NCBI RefSeq assembly: GCF_016808095.1
Contig: NC_068977.1
Coordinates: 2,788,479-2,852,478, forward strand
DNA length: 64,000 nucleotides
Reading direction: 5' to 3'
From: Vigna angularis
Lineage: Eukaryota > Streptophyta > Magnoliopsida > Fabales > Fabaceae
Below, piece after piece: positions 10,240 to 22,002 of this stretch. Position 1 is the first letter of the stretch, and each line of letters opens with the position of its first letter. A program made the translations under genes and the position numbers. The notes under the pieces are model-generated. The model was not told where the DNA came from. It saw only the letters and a list, made by a program, of their open reading frames with translations, and searched no databases.

Positions 10240-12331
10240 ATAAGACAGACCGTCCGGACTGTATGAACCATGTAGTTACAAGCGTCCTTGCACCCGAGTG
10301 GTGTAGTAACTGATCTAATCTCACAACTGCCACTCGAGGTTAGTCTGTTCTTACGTCGCCCACGTTAACTTATGGACTAAGGATCTCCTGCCGTTCCCAC
10401 ACATGACTGCCCTCCTCTACATGAAGATGAGCATCACGGAACATCAGGATGGACAACGAGTCTTAACTTATCCACGGTCATACTTTACCAATTTAACATT
10501 TAACATATCTGAGACGTTCCTCCTTGGAACGCTCGTTCAAATCCCATAATCGTATAACCATTTAATATAGTGTTCGAACATCTTAACCTTTCATATTTAT
10601 AACATTTTCATTCTATATTCCACTCTCTTAAAAAGACGAACGTTTAACTTTCTGAAGGAATAGGACGAACGTTAAAACCAGATTTAGCAGAATCCTTTAA
10701 CAATCAGAAAGACTCCAAAATAATAAAACAATTTCAGAATATTTTAAGTACCAAGAGGTAAGATTGACTTAACTTGGACGAAGATACATCAAGAAGAATA
10801 CTTAATTACATTGGGAACTTTTTGTTTAAAATGGGAAGACTGCCAGTCAATGACCGAACGCGCCAATATACAATTACTAGCCATTTAGGACGAACGCTAT
10901 TTACGTTCGTTAAGAAATCAATTATAAGGACGAACGTTCAATCTAAGACCGAACGCTTCATTAATGCGAACGCTAGGTAGATGGCCGAGCCCCAATCATG
11001 ACGAACGCTTGGTATAAGACCGAGCGCTATTTAGGACGAACGCTTCGGTATAAGACCGAGCGCTATTTAGGACGAACGCTTCGGTATAAGACCGAGCGCT
11101 AGTTTGAACGAACGTTCGGTATAAGACCGAACGTTACGTATTTTAAAGTTTATGGTATTTATATATAGCTGAGCTGAAACGAACGCTCAGACATTCAAAT
11201 GGGGACGCTCGTTCTCGAGCGGAGTTCTTTCCAAATGAAAGAATTCCAGTCTAAGTTATTTCCAGGAAAAACCGAACGGTATAAGACCGTACGGTGACGA
11301 GCGTATTTTATCATAGGAAGAGTTTATCATATCCAGATTTTTTCCAACTTTCTCAACTTTAACATTTCTCATACGTACATACTTTATAATTTCATATCCA
11401 CATTAATTTACATACTATACAGCTTTCTTCAAATTAATAAATCCAACTATACTATAGTCATACATCTTTCATACGAGTCCAATTCAACATGCATTTCAAC
11501 CGACAGATAACATATTCATACAGCACAACAGGGTTCGTTCATGCAGATCCAGAACAGCACATATACATATTTTTCATACAGACAACCCAGATCATGCCTT
11601 CATAAAATCATACAAGTATAAATTAAATATATAAGCTTCCCTAACCTGGATAGCAGTGTACGCCCTAATGCAAAAGTTGGGTTTGTCTCTTACAGCGTTC
11701 TACCCTCAGTTTCACTAGACACTTTCACTTGATCTAAATACCAAAATCAGAGATTACTTAGATACAGTCCATGCATGAACCGAGAGCATGGTTTCGTATG
11801 AAACCCTAAATGGACAACTACTAGAGAAGGGAACTTACCAGCTTAGATTCCAATTCTGTTCGGTCCAAAAGGAAGATCACAGCTGGACGAACGTTCCTAC
11901 GGTTCTGAAATGGAATTCGGAGAAAAGCTTGGTGAGTTACAGTAGAGAGAAGTTTGGGAGGTTCTAGAGAGAAGTTGGAGAAGATGAAGGGTTGAGTTTC
12001 GTGAGGTAGAAGATGAGTGGTGCAGGTGAGAGAGAGTTTTCAAAAATCTAGTTTTGTTAAACTCACGTTCGTTTGAACGAACGTCTCCCAAGCCGACACC
12101 TGCACACCAAACTCTGAATTGGAAGCTTCTCCCGCGACAGGTGGCGTGTGTGCATGTGGTGCAAAGTGCGTTTTTAATGCTTTCAGAGGAATGATGTGGC
12201 TCGGTTTTCAGTGCACAGTAGAGTAATGTATGAGATTTGGGAGTGGGTTTTAATGAAATAAGCATTGATTGTAGTGTGTATTAATTTGATGTGACAGGAA
12301 ATTATTACTGCTAATTATTTAGGGTCTCACA
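9639..12331 (-). mobile_element. ORF-less TG...CA element 1 (probable solo LTR, 2693 bp)
   Basis: Starts TGTAACATCCC and ends GGGTCTCACA. It is flanked by a perfect 5-bp duplication, atatc (9634-9638 and 12332-12336), as left by an LTR-element integrase. There is no meaningful ORF. It shares ordered blocks with the other family members: CTGCTCACATCCACACGGATGATCAT (about 9973), the GTTCGTGCACCCG block (about 10280), CTCCTGCCGTTCCCACACATGAC (about 10386), a zone very dense in GACGAACGCTT-type words (10840-11290) and AAGCTTCCCTAACCTGG (about 11634), whose complement is a splice-donor-like GGTTAGGG. Judged by the TATA-like and donor-like signals in the oppositely oriented copies, its sense strand is minus. 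It contains a (TA)n run at 10154-10237. Confidence 0.85.
10154..10237. repeat. (TA)n microsatellite inside element 1
   Basis: An uninterrupted alternation of T and A, about 42 units. It makes a spurious poly-Tyr/Ile ORF on the minus strand. Confidence 0.95.
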
Positions 12332-12336
12332 ATATC

Positions 12337-13986
12337 TATTAAATATATTAAAATAATTATTACTACATTTATATGCTAAAATTTTCTTAATGATTATTAT
12401 AACTTAAGTTATAATGTTATTATATATTTTTATCTTTTAAATAATATAATATAAAATTAAATCTTTTAAATTAGTTTTTAATTAAAAAAACAAACCGGTG
12501 TATTAGTTTGACTCATTACTCGTTTAACGTGTGAAATTGATGGATTAAAGAAAAATCAAAATCAAAATAGTCTAAGAAATTAAAAACATTAATTTACCCC
12601 ATGAAATTGGCCACTTGACATGTATATATGGTCCACTCTACCACCATGTATATATCTAATATAATACAATGATATTAATTTTAATATATTTATAGAATGT
12701 TGGTAAGTGCATATTTCTTTTAAGATTATCAAATATATAATATAAAAATAAAAAATAAATATTTTAAATTTTATTATCACATATAAAAGCAAGTCCCGTC
12801 ATCCTCAAGTTGCTTGTGTTCTCGGGGACCTAAAGAAATTATCAGAATAAAAATAAAGTCCTTCAAAAGGACATAATATAATTATTAAACTATCAATTTA
12901 AATCAACAAACACAATATTAATAATATATAAATATTCATAAAAAGTAAGTAATAAATATAGAAAATAATATTATTATGTAGCAAAGAATAAAAAAGTTAA
13001 TTTTCATTTTGTGCATTTCAGGACCAAATTAAAACGTGTATTATTATATCTCTCCACTACCACGGAGGCTTTAGCTGCTATTGTTAACTTTTCTTACACT
13101 AATTATAACCAAAACTATAATGTGTAATGAAAGTTTGAATAAGTGTTTATCTATACGGTAGAGAAACTTAAAGAGTGCAAGTGGCACACATAATTAAGAT
13201 AATTGGTTTTGAAAATCGATTAGTTGGGATTGTTTATTAAGATTCATGTTCCGATAAAAAAAAATCTCTGGGTGTTTTAATTCAAATTAGAAAACAAATA
13301 TACAAAAAGTAAATAATCCGGTTTAAAATTAATAATACTTCAAGTAAGAAATTTATGTTCATTTAGCTTTGGGTATGTCTCTCGGTTTATAAATAAAGTA
13401 ATTATAAATCATTTATTTTTAAAATAAAAAGATAATATTTCAATTATAAAATACAAATATAATAATAGAAAATATAAACTCATTTATCTTTTCCTATTTT
13501 ATTCTTAAATATAAGAATTGAGTCCATATAAGCCTATTGACTTTTCATCCGTCTTGAAGTATGGGGTTGTTGTAAAAAAGCTGAAAAAAAAAGTCTAAAG
13601 AAAGTAAAAGAATAAATTCAGGATATAAAAGAGATAAGAAAAAGAAAGGAAGAAAAACTAAGAAGATAGTCTGAGAAATATAGTTTTCATTTGAAAGAAG
13701 AAGATAAAGCTTGATTTGGTGTATCTTTTAGAATGCATGAAATGCTCTATTTATAGAGCAGAATCTTAATCAAAAATTGTTCTCACAATAACCAATAATA
13801 AAAATTGATTCTTGATATTTATGAATTTTAATGAGAAAATAAAAATGTGCACTTATAAACATTAATGAGAAAATAAAAAACGTTTAAAACTAAGGTTTCT
13901 TTTACAATTATTATTATTTTATAACATAGGTAAGATATAGGTAAGATATAGTCCCCCGGTCTTGAGCCGAAGTGTATAAGACTTAA
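12337..13986. other. AT-rich intergenic DNA
   Basis: Very AT-rich, with A-rich and TATA-rich runs. The segment 13560-13700 is unusually purine-rich on the plus strand. No ORF, terminal repeat or recognisable gene is seen. Confidence 0.6.
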
Positions 13987-14655
13987 GGAAAATGATACTT
14001 GAACAACCTTTTTTGACAACATTTAGACACGGGACATGTGTTTAAATGTGAGTGGTCCGCGTGGAAAATGAAAAACCAACTGAAATCTAACGTGGAAAGG
14101 GTTTTCAAATTGGCGTTTCAAATTTCAAATTCATTTGGAAGATTGTAGAGAGAGAAGCGCGAACGTTGAGAGGGAGACTGTGACCAAGAGAGAGTTGGAG
14201 AAAGGGAGTTCGAGAGAGAGAGGTCCGACGGAGTGCTTGCCGGAGTGCCGCCGGACAACGTTGAAGGCCGTGTCGGAGCTAGTCAACCCCTCCAGCCGGT
14301 TCCGATTCACGGCCGCCGCAGCTCCGACGTTGGCCAACGAAGCGAAGACGGCATCGTCTTCCGTCCGGTCTGGCCCAGCGAACTAGGGGCACGTTCAAGG
14401 TCTCGCTTCGTCCCACCTCCTTTCGTCCCTGTGCTGGAGTGCCGCCAGAGCATCGCCGGAGAATCGCCGGAGTGTGGACTGTTCGATGGACGAAAAAGAG
14501 GGGTTTTCGGGGTTGTTAGTCCCACCCACACATTTTTCTTCGTGTGTGTTCCAACCGGCACACGTTGTGTTCACTCAAGGTTCGTTTTTTTATTTAAGTG
14601 GAATGAATGTATAATATATGTATGATGTTGTTTGTGGATGATTTTGGTTATGTAT
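13987..14655 (+). repeat. left inverted terminal repeat
   Basis: Matches the complement of 22003-22692 with small indels, from GGAAAATGATACTTG to GGATGATTTTGGTTATGTATGA. The inner part looks like a gene leader (GAGAGAGAAGCGCGAACG, CCGCCGGACAAC) with a repeated GCCGGAG word. Confidence 0.85.
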
Positions 14656-14714
14656 GAGCTGTTATTGGATACGTAAAAGATAGGCAGGCAGTGATGTGTG
14701 GTATCTTGTGGTAG

Positions 14715-17704
14715 GATAGCGAGAATTTTGTCGATGACGGGATTCAAATTGAGCCTTTCAACCTAGATAAAGAAAGGGAAGAAGGTTATTTTCATGCAGC
14801 AGCCAATTTTGTTGAATATGTAAGGTGAGGGATTTATGTTGTTTTCTTTCTTTATTTATGTTGTTTTCTTTCTTTATTTGTGATATTTCATTTGAATTCT
14901 GTTAATAAATTAGGGATCCTTGCAGGATGCATGGCTTGATAATATTGAATTTGATCCAAAATATTCTGCATTAAAATCTGTACCAACTAATGATGTGGAT
15001 GAGGGCATGCCTGACCTTTCTTCTAAAGATATTGCCGTCATGAAGAGGCGGATTGCAAATGTTCTTGAACCTGGGGAAACGGTATGTATGTATTTTATCA
15101 TTCTTAATTTTCTGATTTTTTATTTCTTTGTTCTACTGAAGTATCATTGTAAAATACAATATTTATTTTCCAATTCACTCCAGAGTAGTTGTAGATCATC
15201 CATTTGTTTAGGCAATCATTGGTTTTTTATGTGGCCAAGGAGTTGTGGAATTTCTTGCTAAGGGTAGTTCATATCCTTAAAAAATATTATCCAGTTAAAA
15301 ATATTTTACTCTCAAATCTGAACGTGTAAGGAATGTGTAATTTTGACATTGTGCTTTTCAAGTTGGAACAAATAAATACAGAAAATAAGAGAACCCGAAT
15401 CTGTTGTTGACTCTGTTAGCAAAATGATGAAAATGAAGTTTTGATGATGTCCAAATCAAGTCAAGAAGAAATCAAGATTCAAGATGTTATGAAGACTTGT
15501 ATTGCTATGGAAAGCTTTTGTAATACTCTTAGAAATATGTATAGGACTTAGATTAGAAAAAGAAAGTGTTTTGTAAAATTACTGTAGCAAAATATTGTAG
15601 CACATTACTGTAGCAATGTACTGTAGCAAAACACTGTAGCTAATCGATTAACAGAGGGTGTTAATCGATTAACGCTAATCGATTAACAGAGGGTGTTAAT
15701 CGATTAACACAGTGACCGTTTGAAAAACTAGCCGTTTTTAGAGCCGTTGGACTATCCGTTGGAGTGTTAATCGATTAACCACTGTAGCTAATCGATTAAC
15801 ACAGTAAGAAAGGCTGAAAACGAAAAATGGAAGAGCTTTTGGATGAGTCTATAAATAGACTCTCATTTCCTCTCAAGAAAAACCAGAGACACAGAAACTC
15901 TTCCCTTGTGCTCAAATACTCAGAAATTCTTGAGACTTGTGTGTTCTAGTTCGGCTTGTGAAACTCGTGTCTGTAGAGCTGGTGAAGTACTGCTACGGTG
16001 ATAGAGGAAATAGTCGGTTCATCCTTGGTGTGTCTAAGGAGGTGTTCGGAAGAGAATCATCCTTCGTGAAGTATTCGGAGGAGGTGTTCATCCTTCGTGA
16101 AGTATTCGGAGGAGGTGTTCATCCTTTGTGAAGACTCAAAGGAAGTGTAGTTTCATCTCTTGTGGTATCAAGAGAGGTGGTTTCTAAACTCTTACAAATT
16201 GTATCTTTGTGATTGTAGTTTGTAATTGTTTTGTGATTAGTGAATTGTTTATCTTATTTTGAGATAAGCGACTGGACGTAGGATTGGTAAGATCCGAACC
16301 AGGATAAAATCATCTGTGCAAATTTCTCTCAACCTTACTCTTGCTTTATTTGTCTTTATTAATTGCTAAGTAAGTTTAATTGAGTAGAAATTAAAAGGCA
16401 CACGTTAGTATTAAAAACCCTCTTGGTTTGTTATTCCACGCTAACCATTCCGCTGCAGCCGCTCTGACAGACTCCATAGTTGCGTATGCAAATTTACTTT
16501 TAACTTGAGTTGAGTATGGCAACCCTAAACCGTTATCAGAGAAAGCCTATTAATTGCCATTTTTTCAAAATAAAGGATTAATGGTGTTCATAAAGATAAA
16601 AATATAAGAAAAAGTATTTAAAGTTATATTTGGCTTGTATCTAACTGCAATTATTAATTTTATATCATGTTCATTTACATGTTCTCTTTATATCTTGTAA
16701 ATCTTTATACTTGACTAGGCTGGAATTATATATCATATATCTACTTCGTTAAGAGTTTTTTGAGGTTCATTAGTTGGGCAGTATTAACCGATATTCTTCC
16801 AATAGGTTTTGCAAGCCTTGAGAAGGCTAAAAGGTAACAGTGACAGAAAGGCAAAAATGTCTGCTGAGACTAATGTTGTATTTGACAAGCTAACTGAGGA
16901 TACTATGAAGCTGATGGAGAATGGTGAATACAGTTGAGTTAATCCCTCCGGGCTTTGTAGATATTATGCATTGTGTAAACATGTAATCATTTAGATAGGC
17001 TGATGAGACTCTATGTCATGCGACTTGTTTTGATTCACTATTTCTTTAGTTGCTATGCCTACATTATGCTTAACTTTGGCTCCTTGACCTTTTTCGTAGA
17101 TGTTTATCATGAAAAGCGAGAGGTTTTTGATCGTGAAGCGGGTTAGTGTTATACACTATGCTTTATTCTACTTATATTATGTTTTGTTGTTTCATTATGT
17201 TTACATTGTTAACAACATGATGTAATATGCTGTTTGATTTTATAATTTATTTGATTGAACTACTTGGTTTTACTATTATAATACTGTTCAACTTATGTTG
17301 TTATTATGGTCATGATGCAAGATAGAACTTATTGTTCTATTATCAATATCATACATGGTGTTTGTTTATTCTTAGTGTTTGGATAAACTATCTTTGGGCC
17401 TCCATATTAGTTAAGTGTTGGATTTTGGGGCAGGTTATTAATTGTCAATTTTTCCTTGGCTCTTCTTTCGTCTTTCTATGATGTTGTCGATATTTAGGTT
17501 TATGAGAAGGAGTGAAGGGTGCCTGTTTCGTGGTATTAACTGCTTAATGCTTATGCCTTCTACATTCTCCCCTTTTCAGAAGGATATGAGAAGTTAGCCC
17601 GGGCAAAAGAAGGCCCATTAAATCAACATTTGGCTAGTGGAGAAGCCTCTAGCACTGGTGAAGGTGATTATGATATGTTTGCTGACGAGGATGATAACAG
17701 TTAG
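14715..17704 (+). pseudogene. LIN1/CD2BP2-like (U5 snRNP 52K) exons, left arm
   Basis: CD2BP2/LIN1 proteins bind the U5 snRNP through a conserved N-terminal part and a GYF domain. Five exons with usable splice sites read through in one frame: 14715-14819 (FVDDGIQIEPFNLDKEREEG), 14914-15081 (DAWLDNIEFDPKYSAL...KRRIANVLEPGET), 16806-16932 (VLQALRRLKGNSDRK...KLTEDTMKLMENG), 17100-17141 (VYHEKREVFDREA) and 17580-17704 (GYEKLARAKEG...MFADEDDNS, TAG). This gives 188 codons. The normal N-terminus and start codon, and the GYF domain, are missing; the TAG at 17702 replaces the AAG seen in the right-arm copy. A solo LTR sits in the second intron. It lies inside the inverted repeats and is probably a captured fragment. 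Confidence 0.78.
15402..16469 (+). mobile_element. solo copia-type LTR in a LIN1-like intron
   Basis: Runs TGTTGTTGACTC...CGCTCTGACA with flanks gaatc and gactc (a 5-bp duplication with one change). It contains four to six TTAATCGATTAA-type palindromes (15636-15711, 15763-15800), a TATA-like TCTATAAATAGACTC at about 15848 followed by an LTR-like leader, and a short tandem of AGGAGGTGTTCATCCTTCG near 16037-16125. The opening (GAAGTTTTGATGATGTCCAAATCAAG) is of the kind found in legume SIRE/Maximus-type LTRs (from memory, not checked). Confidence 0.7.
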
Positions 17705-17869
17705 CCATCTACAGATGAAAGTAATACAGTTAGTCAATCTTCATTGGACCCATATTGTGTGGAGGAATTAAGTGTTGCAACATTTAGGGTTGTTACAAAA
17801 TGGATAGTACGAATGTCATTTATGGATTTCTTATCACTATTTGAAATTGTGATGATTAGGTTTGAATGT

Positions 17870-19400
17870 ACATATTTTTTGTTACAAATCATCAAAGAAA
17901 TGTTCAATAAATGACATAATCAATGGTTGAAGATCATTTGCATGTCCAATAAGTGTTAAAAAAAATTCATTAAATAATCAATGTCATTTTGAAAGTTGAA
18001 CTATCTCTGCAAAAACTTTGCTTGAACTCCCCACTTATTTGGTCTTTGCTACCAATGTTGTTTCTGTACAACGATTTTTACAAAGAATGGTTCCTTGGGC
18101 ATGGAGTTTGATATAAAGGTGATAATCAATGTCTGAACATCACTTGTATGTCCAATAAGTCTTTAAAAAAAATTGGTTCACTTAAAATCATTGCTATTTT
18201 CACAGTTGACCCCTATGTGCAAAACCTTTGTCTGAACTCTCTACTTATTTGGCCTTTCCTCCCAATGTTGTTTCTGCACAATGAGTTTTACAGAGAATGG
18301 TTCATTGGGCATGAAGTTTGATATATATGTGATAATAAATGCTTGAATATCACTTGTATGTCCAATAAGTCTTAAAAAAATTGGTTCACTTAAAAATCAA
18401 TGTCATTTTCACAATTGACCCTTGTGTGCAAAACCTTTGCCTGAACTCTCCACTTATTTGGCCTTTGCTCCCGGTGTTGTTTCTGCACAATGAGTTTTAC
18501 AAAGAATGGTTCCTTGGGCATGGAGTTCGATATAAATGTGATAATCAATGCCTGAATATCACTTGTATGTCTAATAAGTCTTAAAAATTGGTTCACTTAA
18601 AAATCAATGTCATTTTCACAATTGACCCGTGTGTGCAAAACCTTTGCTTGAACTCCCCACTTATTTGGCCTTTGCTCCTGGTGCTGTTTTTGCAATGAGT
18701 TTTACAAAGAATGGTTTCTTAGGCATGAAGTTCGATATAAATGTGATAATAAATGCCTAAATATCACTTGTATGTCGAATAAGTCTTAAAAAAAATTGGT
18801 TCACTTAAAAATCAATGTCATTTTCATAGTTGACCCCTGGGTGCATAACCTTTGTCTGAACTCCCCACTTATTTGCCCTTTGCTCCCGGTGCTCTTTATG
18901 CACAATGAGTTTTACAAAGAATGATTCCTTAGGCATGGAGTTCAATATAAATGTGATATTAAATGCCTGAACATCACTTATATGTCCAATAAGTCTTATA
19001 AAAAATTGGTTCACTTAAAAATCAATGTCATTTTCACAGTTGACCTGTGTGTGCAAATTCTTTGTCTGAACTCCCCACTTATTTGGCCTTTGCTCCCAAT
19101 GTTGTTTCTTCATAATGAGTTTTACAAAGAGTAGTTCCTTGGACATAGATTTCAATATAAATGTCATAATCATTGCCTAAACATCACTTGTATGTCCAAT
19201 AACGATTAAAAAAAATTTGCACTTAAAAATTAACGGCATTTTCTTTGTTGACCTGACTGTGCAAAACCTTTGCCTTAAGTCCCCAGTTATTTAGCCATTG
19301 GTACCAATGCAATTTTGCATGAAGAGTTATGCAAAAAATGGTTCCTTGGGTGAACTTCGATATAAATATCATAATCTTTGCCTAATATTTCACATTATCA
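17870..19400. repeat. 208-bp tandem repeat array, about seven copies
   Basis: The anchor ATGTCCAATAAG recurs at 17942, 18148, 18358, 18567, 18772, 18982 and 19192, spacing 205-210 bases. Each unit also carries CTCCCCACTTATTTGGCCTTTGC, TTTACAAAGAATGGTTCCTTGGGCAT and GATATAAATGTGATAAT. Copies diverge by point changes and 1-4 base indels. No ORF crosses units. It begins just after the last LIN1-like exon. Confidence 0.92.
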
Positions 19401-19746
19401 TGCTTATATTTGTGATTCCATTCATCAACTTTGTTTGGATCATGTGCCCAATGGAGTCTGTTTTACCCAATATTCAACCGTTTGGAAGTTATAATATTAT
19501 GTTTTCAGCCGATCATCCAAACACCCCTTATAAATTTTGTGACAATTTTTTCTCTAATATTAATTTTATATTTTCAGGTATAGAAAGTTGAAGGTATAGA
19601 AATAATTCAAATCATCAATAACTCGTTAAATGGATTTAGAATCTTAAACAAAAGATGAACATTGGGGCACCTATTCCTACACCAAATTCAATAAACTGGC
19701 CGTAAAAGATTATCATATGACACTACAAAGGCGTACATTAACATAA

Positions 19747-19868
19747 TTACAATTTGCTTCTTAGGGGACCACGAAAGTCACTATTGACTCGGTGTTCAAG
19801 AATCCATATAACAATTCCAATCACAAATGAGACAGTCGTAGCACACCACATATCTGCTGTAAATGGTT
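19747..19868 (-). pseudogene. glutamate receptor-like (GLR) exon fragment
   Basis: The minus strand encodes PFTADMWCATTVSFVIGIV followed by IWILEHRVNSDFRGPLRSKL. This corresponds to the segment of plant GLR ion channels around the first transmembrane helix of the pore domain (family pattern PFTPxMWxVT...VxWILEHRxNxxFRGPP). It is about 40 residues, cut at the N-terminal side by a minisatellite-bearing repeat at 19868 and followed by a stop. Nothing else of a GLR gene is nearby, so it is a captured or left-over exon piece. Confidence 0.75.
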
Positions 19869-20657
19869 GATAGGACGAGCGTCCTCTGCGCGCTGGACGA
19901 GCGTCCCCTCTGGGCGACAAGCGTCTGGACGAGCGTCCTCTGCCAACTGGGCGAGCGTTCTCTGCTAGCTGGGCGAGCGATATCCGCTCTCTGGACGAGC
20001 GTCCTCTGCGCGCTGGACGAGCGTCCCCTCTGGGCGACAAGCGTCTGGACGAGCGTCCTCTGCCAGCTGGGCGAGCGTTCTCCGCTAGTTGGGCGAGCGA
20101 TCTCTGCTCTCTGGACGAGCGTCCACTTGCTGGACGAGCGTCCTCTGTGCGCTGGACAAGCCTCCTCTGCGCCCTGGACGAGCGTCCTCTGCGCTGCGCG
20201 CTGGACGTCCTGGCTTGCTATTCGATGGGCGTTCGTTCTTCTATCAACGAGGGTCCGCTCGCTGGGCGATGGGCGTCCACTCGCTGGGCTACGAGCGTCT
20301 GCGCAGGTTTATTTCATCCTTCTAAGTCGCGCCCGGCGCCCCTTCTCTCGCGCCCGGGCGCGAGACTCTCTGTAAAATCGCGCCCGGCGCATTCTCTTTC
20401 GCGCCTGGGCGTGAAACTCTCGGAAGAACAGCGTCCTCTTCTCGATGCTGACAGCCAAATGATGCGCTCCAAGTCTTCGATAGTATCCAATCCTTATTTT
20501 ACTTCGAAATAAACAAACAAAAGCATCAAAAAACATTTAAACAGTCAAAATTATACTTATATCAACAATTATATACTTTTCATGAGAATTAACACTAAAA
20601 CTTACCCAAAAGCACAACAATTTAAGCAACAAAAACAAGTAAAATTTACACCTATCA
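19868..20657. mobile_element. GACGAGCGTCC minisatellite within a probable solo LTR
   Basis: Bounded by TGATAGG (19868) and CCTATCA (20657), inverted ends of LTR type. No matching target duplication is seen (atggt against ctcct), so the boundaries are tentative. The first 350 bp hold two copies of a block of about 115 bp made of GGACGAGCGTCCTCTGC, GGGCGACAAGCGTCT and GGGCGAGCGTTCTC words. Next come TCGCGCCCGGGCGCGA-like palindromes (20320-20410), then AT-rich DNA. Overlapping ORFs are low-complexity artefacts. Confidence 0.6.
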
Positions 20658-21349
20658 CTCCTCTCAGCCAAAGGTGTTAATTATACAACTAATCACCCTG
20701 CATGTTTTTATGCCACCAAAGATCTATAAATTGACGTACACATATCACATCTCTTGATATAGTTTCCAACAAAAAATATCACAAATCAAGATTAAATTTT
20801 AACAAACAACTAAAGACACATCCAAATCCACATCTATGTTTGGCACCACTTACTGTAAACAAAGGCTAAAAGATGTCAGCATAAAAATTGACAAACCACA
20901 CGAAAAGATGATAAAGGAATGTGCTGTACCATTTGTCCTGATGTTGCAGAGCAATAAAGCCCGGTATTTGGATCATAATAATAGCCCAAACTGCTGCTAT
21001 AATAGTACCTGGACCATCAAATATTGATGTCAGAACAAGCTTATAACAGCTCTTTTTGGTAACAGAATTCATTAGAAGAAGAAGTGGGTACAAACCCTCA
21101 ACTTTTGCCACCTCCTTAATACCATAATGATTTTTTTTGGTTTTGAAATTTACAACAAAGATAAATAATGTCATGTATATCAGACTATTTCCCAAAATTT
21201 ACATGGAAGAGAAGAGCCATACCCAGAAGATTCATCATACACAATCATTTTGCAATGCTCCACCTAAAAGAAAAGTAGAACAATGTTAAGTAAATACTAA
21301 TCAAATAAAAATCAGTAACAAAGACTTTGAAGGCCAATTTACCTACCCT
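20658..21349. other. unrecognised internal segment of the composite element
   Basis: A minus-strand frame (21195-20866) encodes a hydrophobic stretch (PGTIIAAVWAIIMIQIPGFI) that could be one membrane segment. I do not recognise a family, and it may be non-coding. The remainder is AT-rich. Confidence 0.35.
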
Positions 21350-21538
21350 GAGTGCCAGAATTTATGGCGTCCGATGAAGATTGACTAACTGTATTATTTT
21401 CATCTGTAGATGGCTTACTGTTATCATCCTCGTCAGCAAACATATCATAATCACCTTCACCAGTGTTAGAGGCTTCTCCACTAGCCAAATGTTGATTTGA
21501 TGGACCTTCTTTTGCCTGGGCTAACTTCTCATATCCTT
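21350..21538 (-). pseudogene. LIN1/CD2BP2-like exon, right arm
   Basis: This is the inverted copy of the left-arm exon at 17580. After a CCCCTTTTCAG acceptor it encodes GYEKLAQAKEGPSNQHLASG, then a GDYDMFADEDDNS segment and KPSTDENNTVSQSSSD. It continues past the position where the left copy has a stop. The preceding intron also matches the left arm (21541-21710), but the upstream exons are replaced by about 290 bases of other DNA before the terminal repeat. A short ATG-initiated stretch on the minus strand near 21945 (MEEVDHEDEVY, then stop) might be a degraded first exon; this is speculative. Confidence 0.7.
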
Positions 21539-22002
21539 CTGAAAAGGGGAGAATGTAGAAGGCATAAGCATTAAGCAGTTAATACCACGAAACAGGCACC
21601 CTTCACTCCTTCTCATAAACCTAAATATCGACAACATCATAGAAAGAAGAAAGAAGAGCCAAGGAAAAATTGACAATTACCTGCCCCAAAATCCAACACT
21701 TAACTAATATGAAGGCCCAAAATCCGGATCAAACTTAATACTCAAAGGAAGTTTATAAGAGATTTTGAATCTCATTTTTTCAAGTTCATCACTCAATGCA
21801 TATTCTCCATTTCTTCCGTAATCAAGCTCAAAAATATGGTTTCTATTTAAATACATAAAAATCCTAAATTTATGAAAATATAATATAACTCAACATACCT
21901 TTTTCTTGTCTTAATAAACTTCATCCTCGTGATCAACTTCCTCCATTGCAACAATACCTACACTACCAAATAAGATCCAAAAATATTAGAATAACAATGT
22001 AT

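Noticed and set aside
10083..10271. Minus-strand Ile/Tyr repeat ORF
   Set aside because: Translation of a (TA)n microsatellite.
9639..12331. Considered the TGTAACATCCC elements as Helitrons or Mutator elements
   Set aside because: Exact 5-bp duplications with TG...CA ends fit LTR-integrase products; Helitrons leave no duplication and Mutator elements leave about 9 bp.
16934..16935. Apparent loss of a splice donor (TT for GT) after the third LIN1-like exon
   Set aside because: A GTTGAG donor one base earlier (16933-16934) keeps the frame into the next exon, so the junction is usable.
19863..20375. Long Cys/Trp/Leu-rich ORFs in both strands
   Set aside because: They follow the GGACGAGCGTCC minisatellite and exist in several phases; no domain, start context or conservation supports coding.
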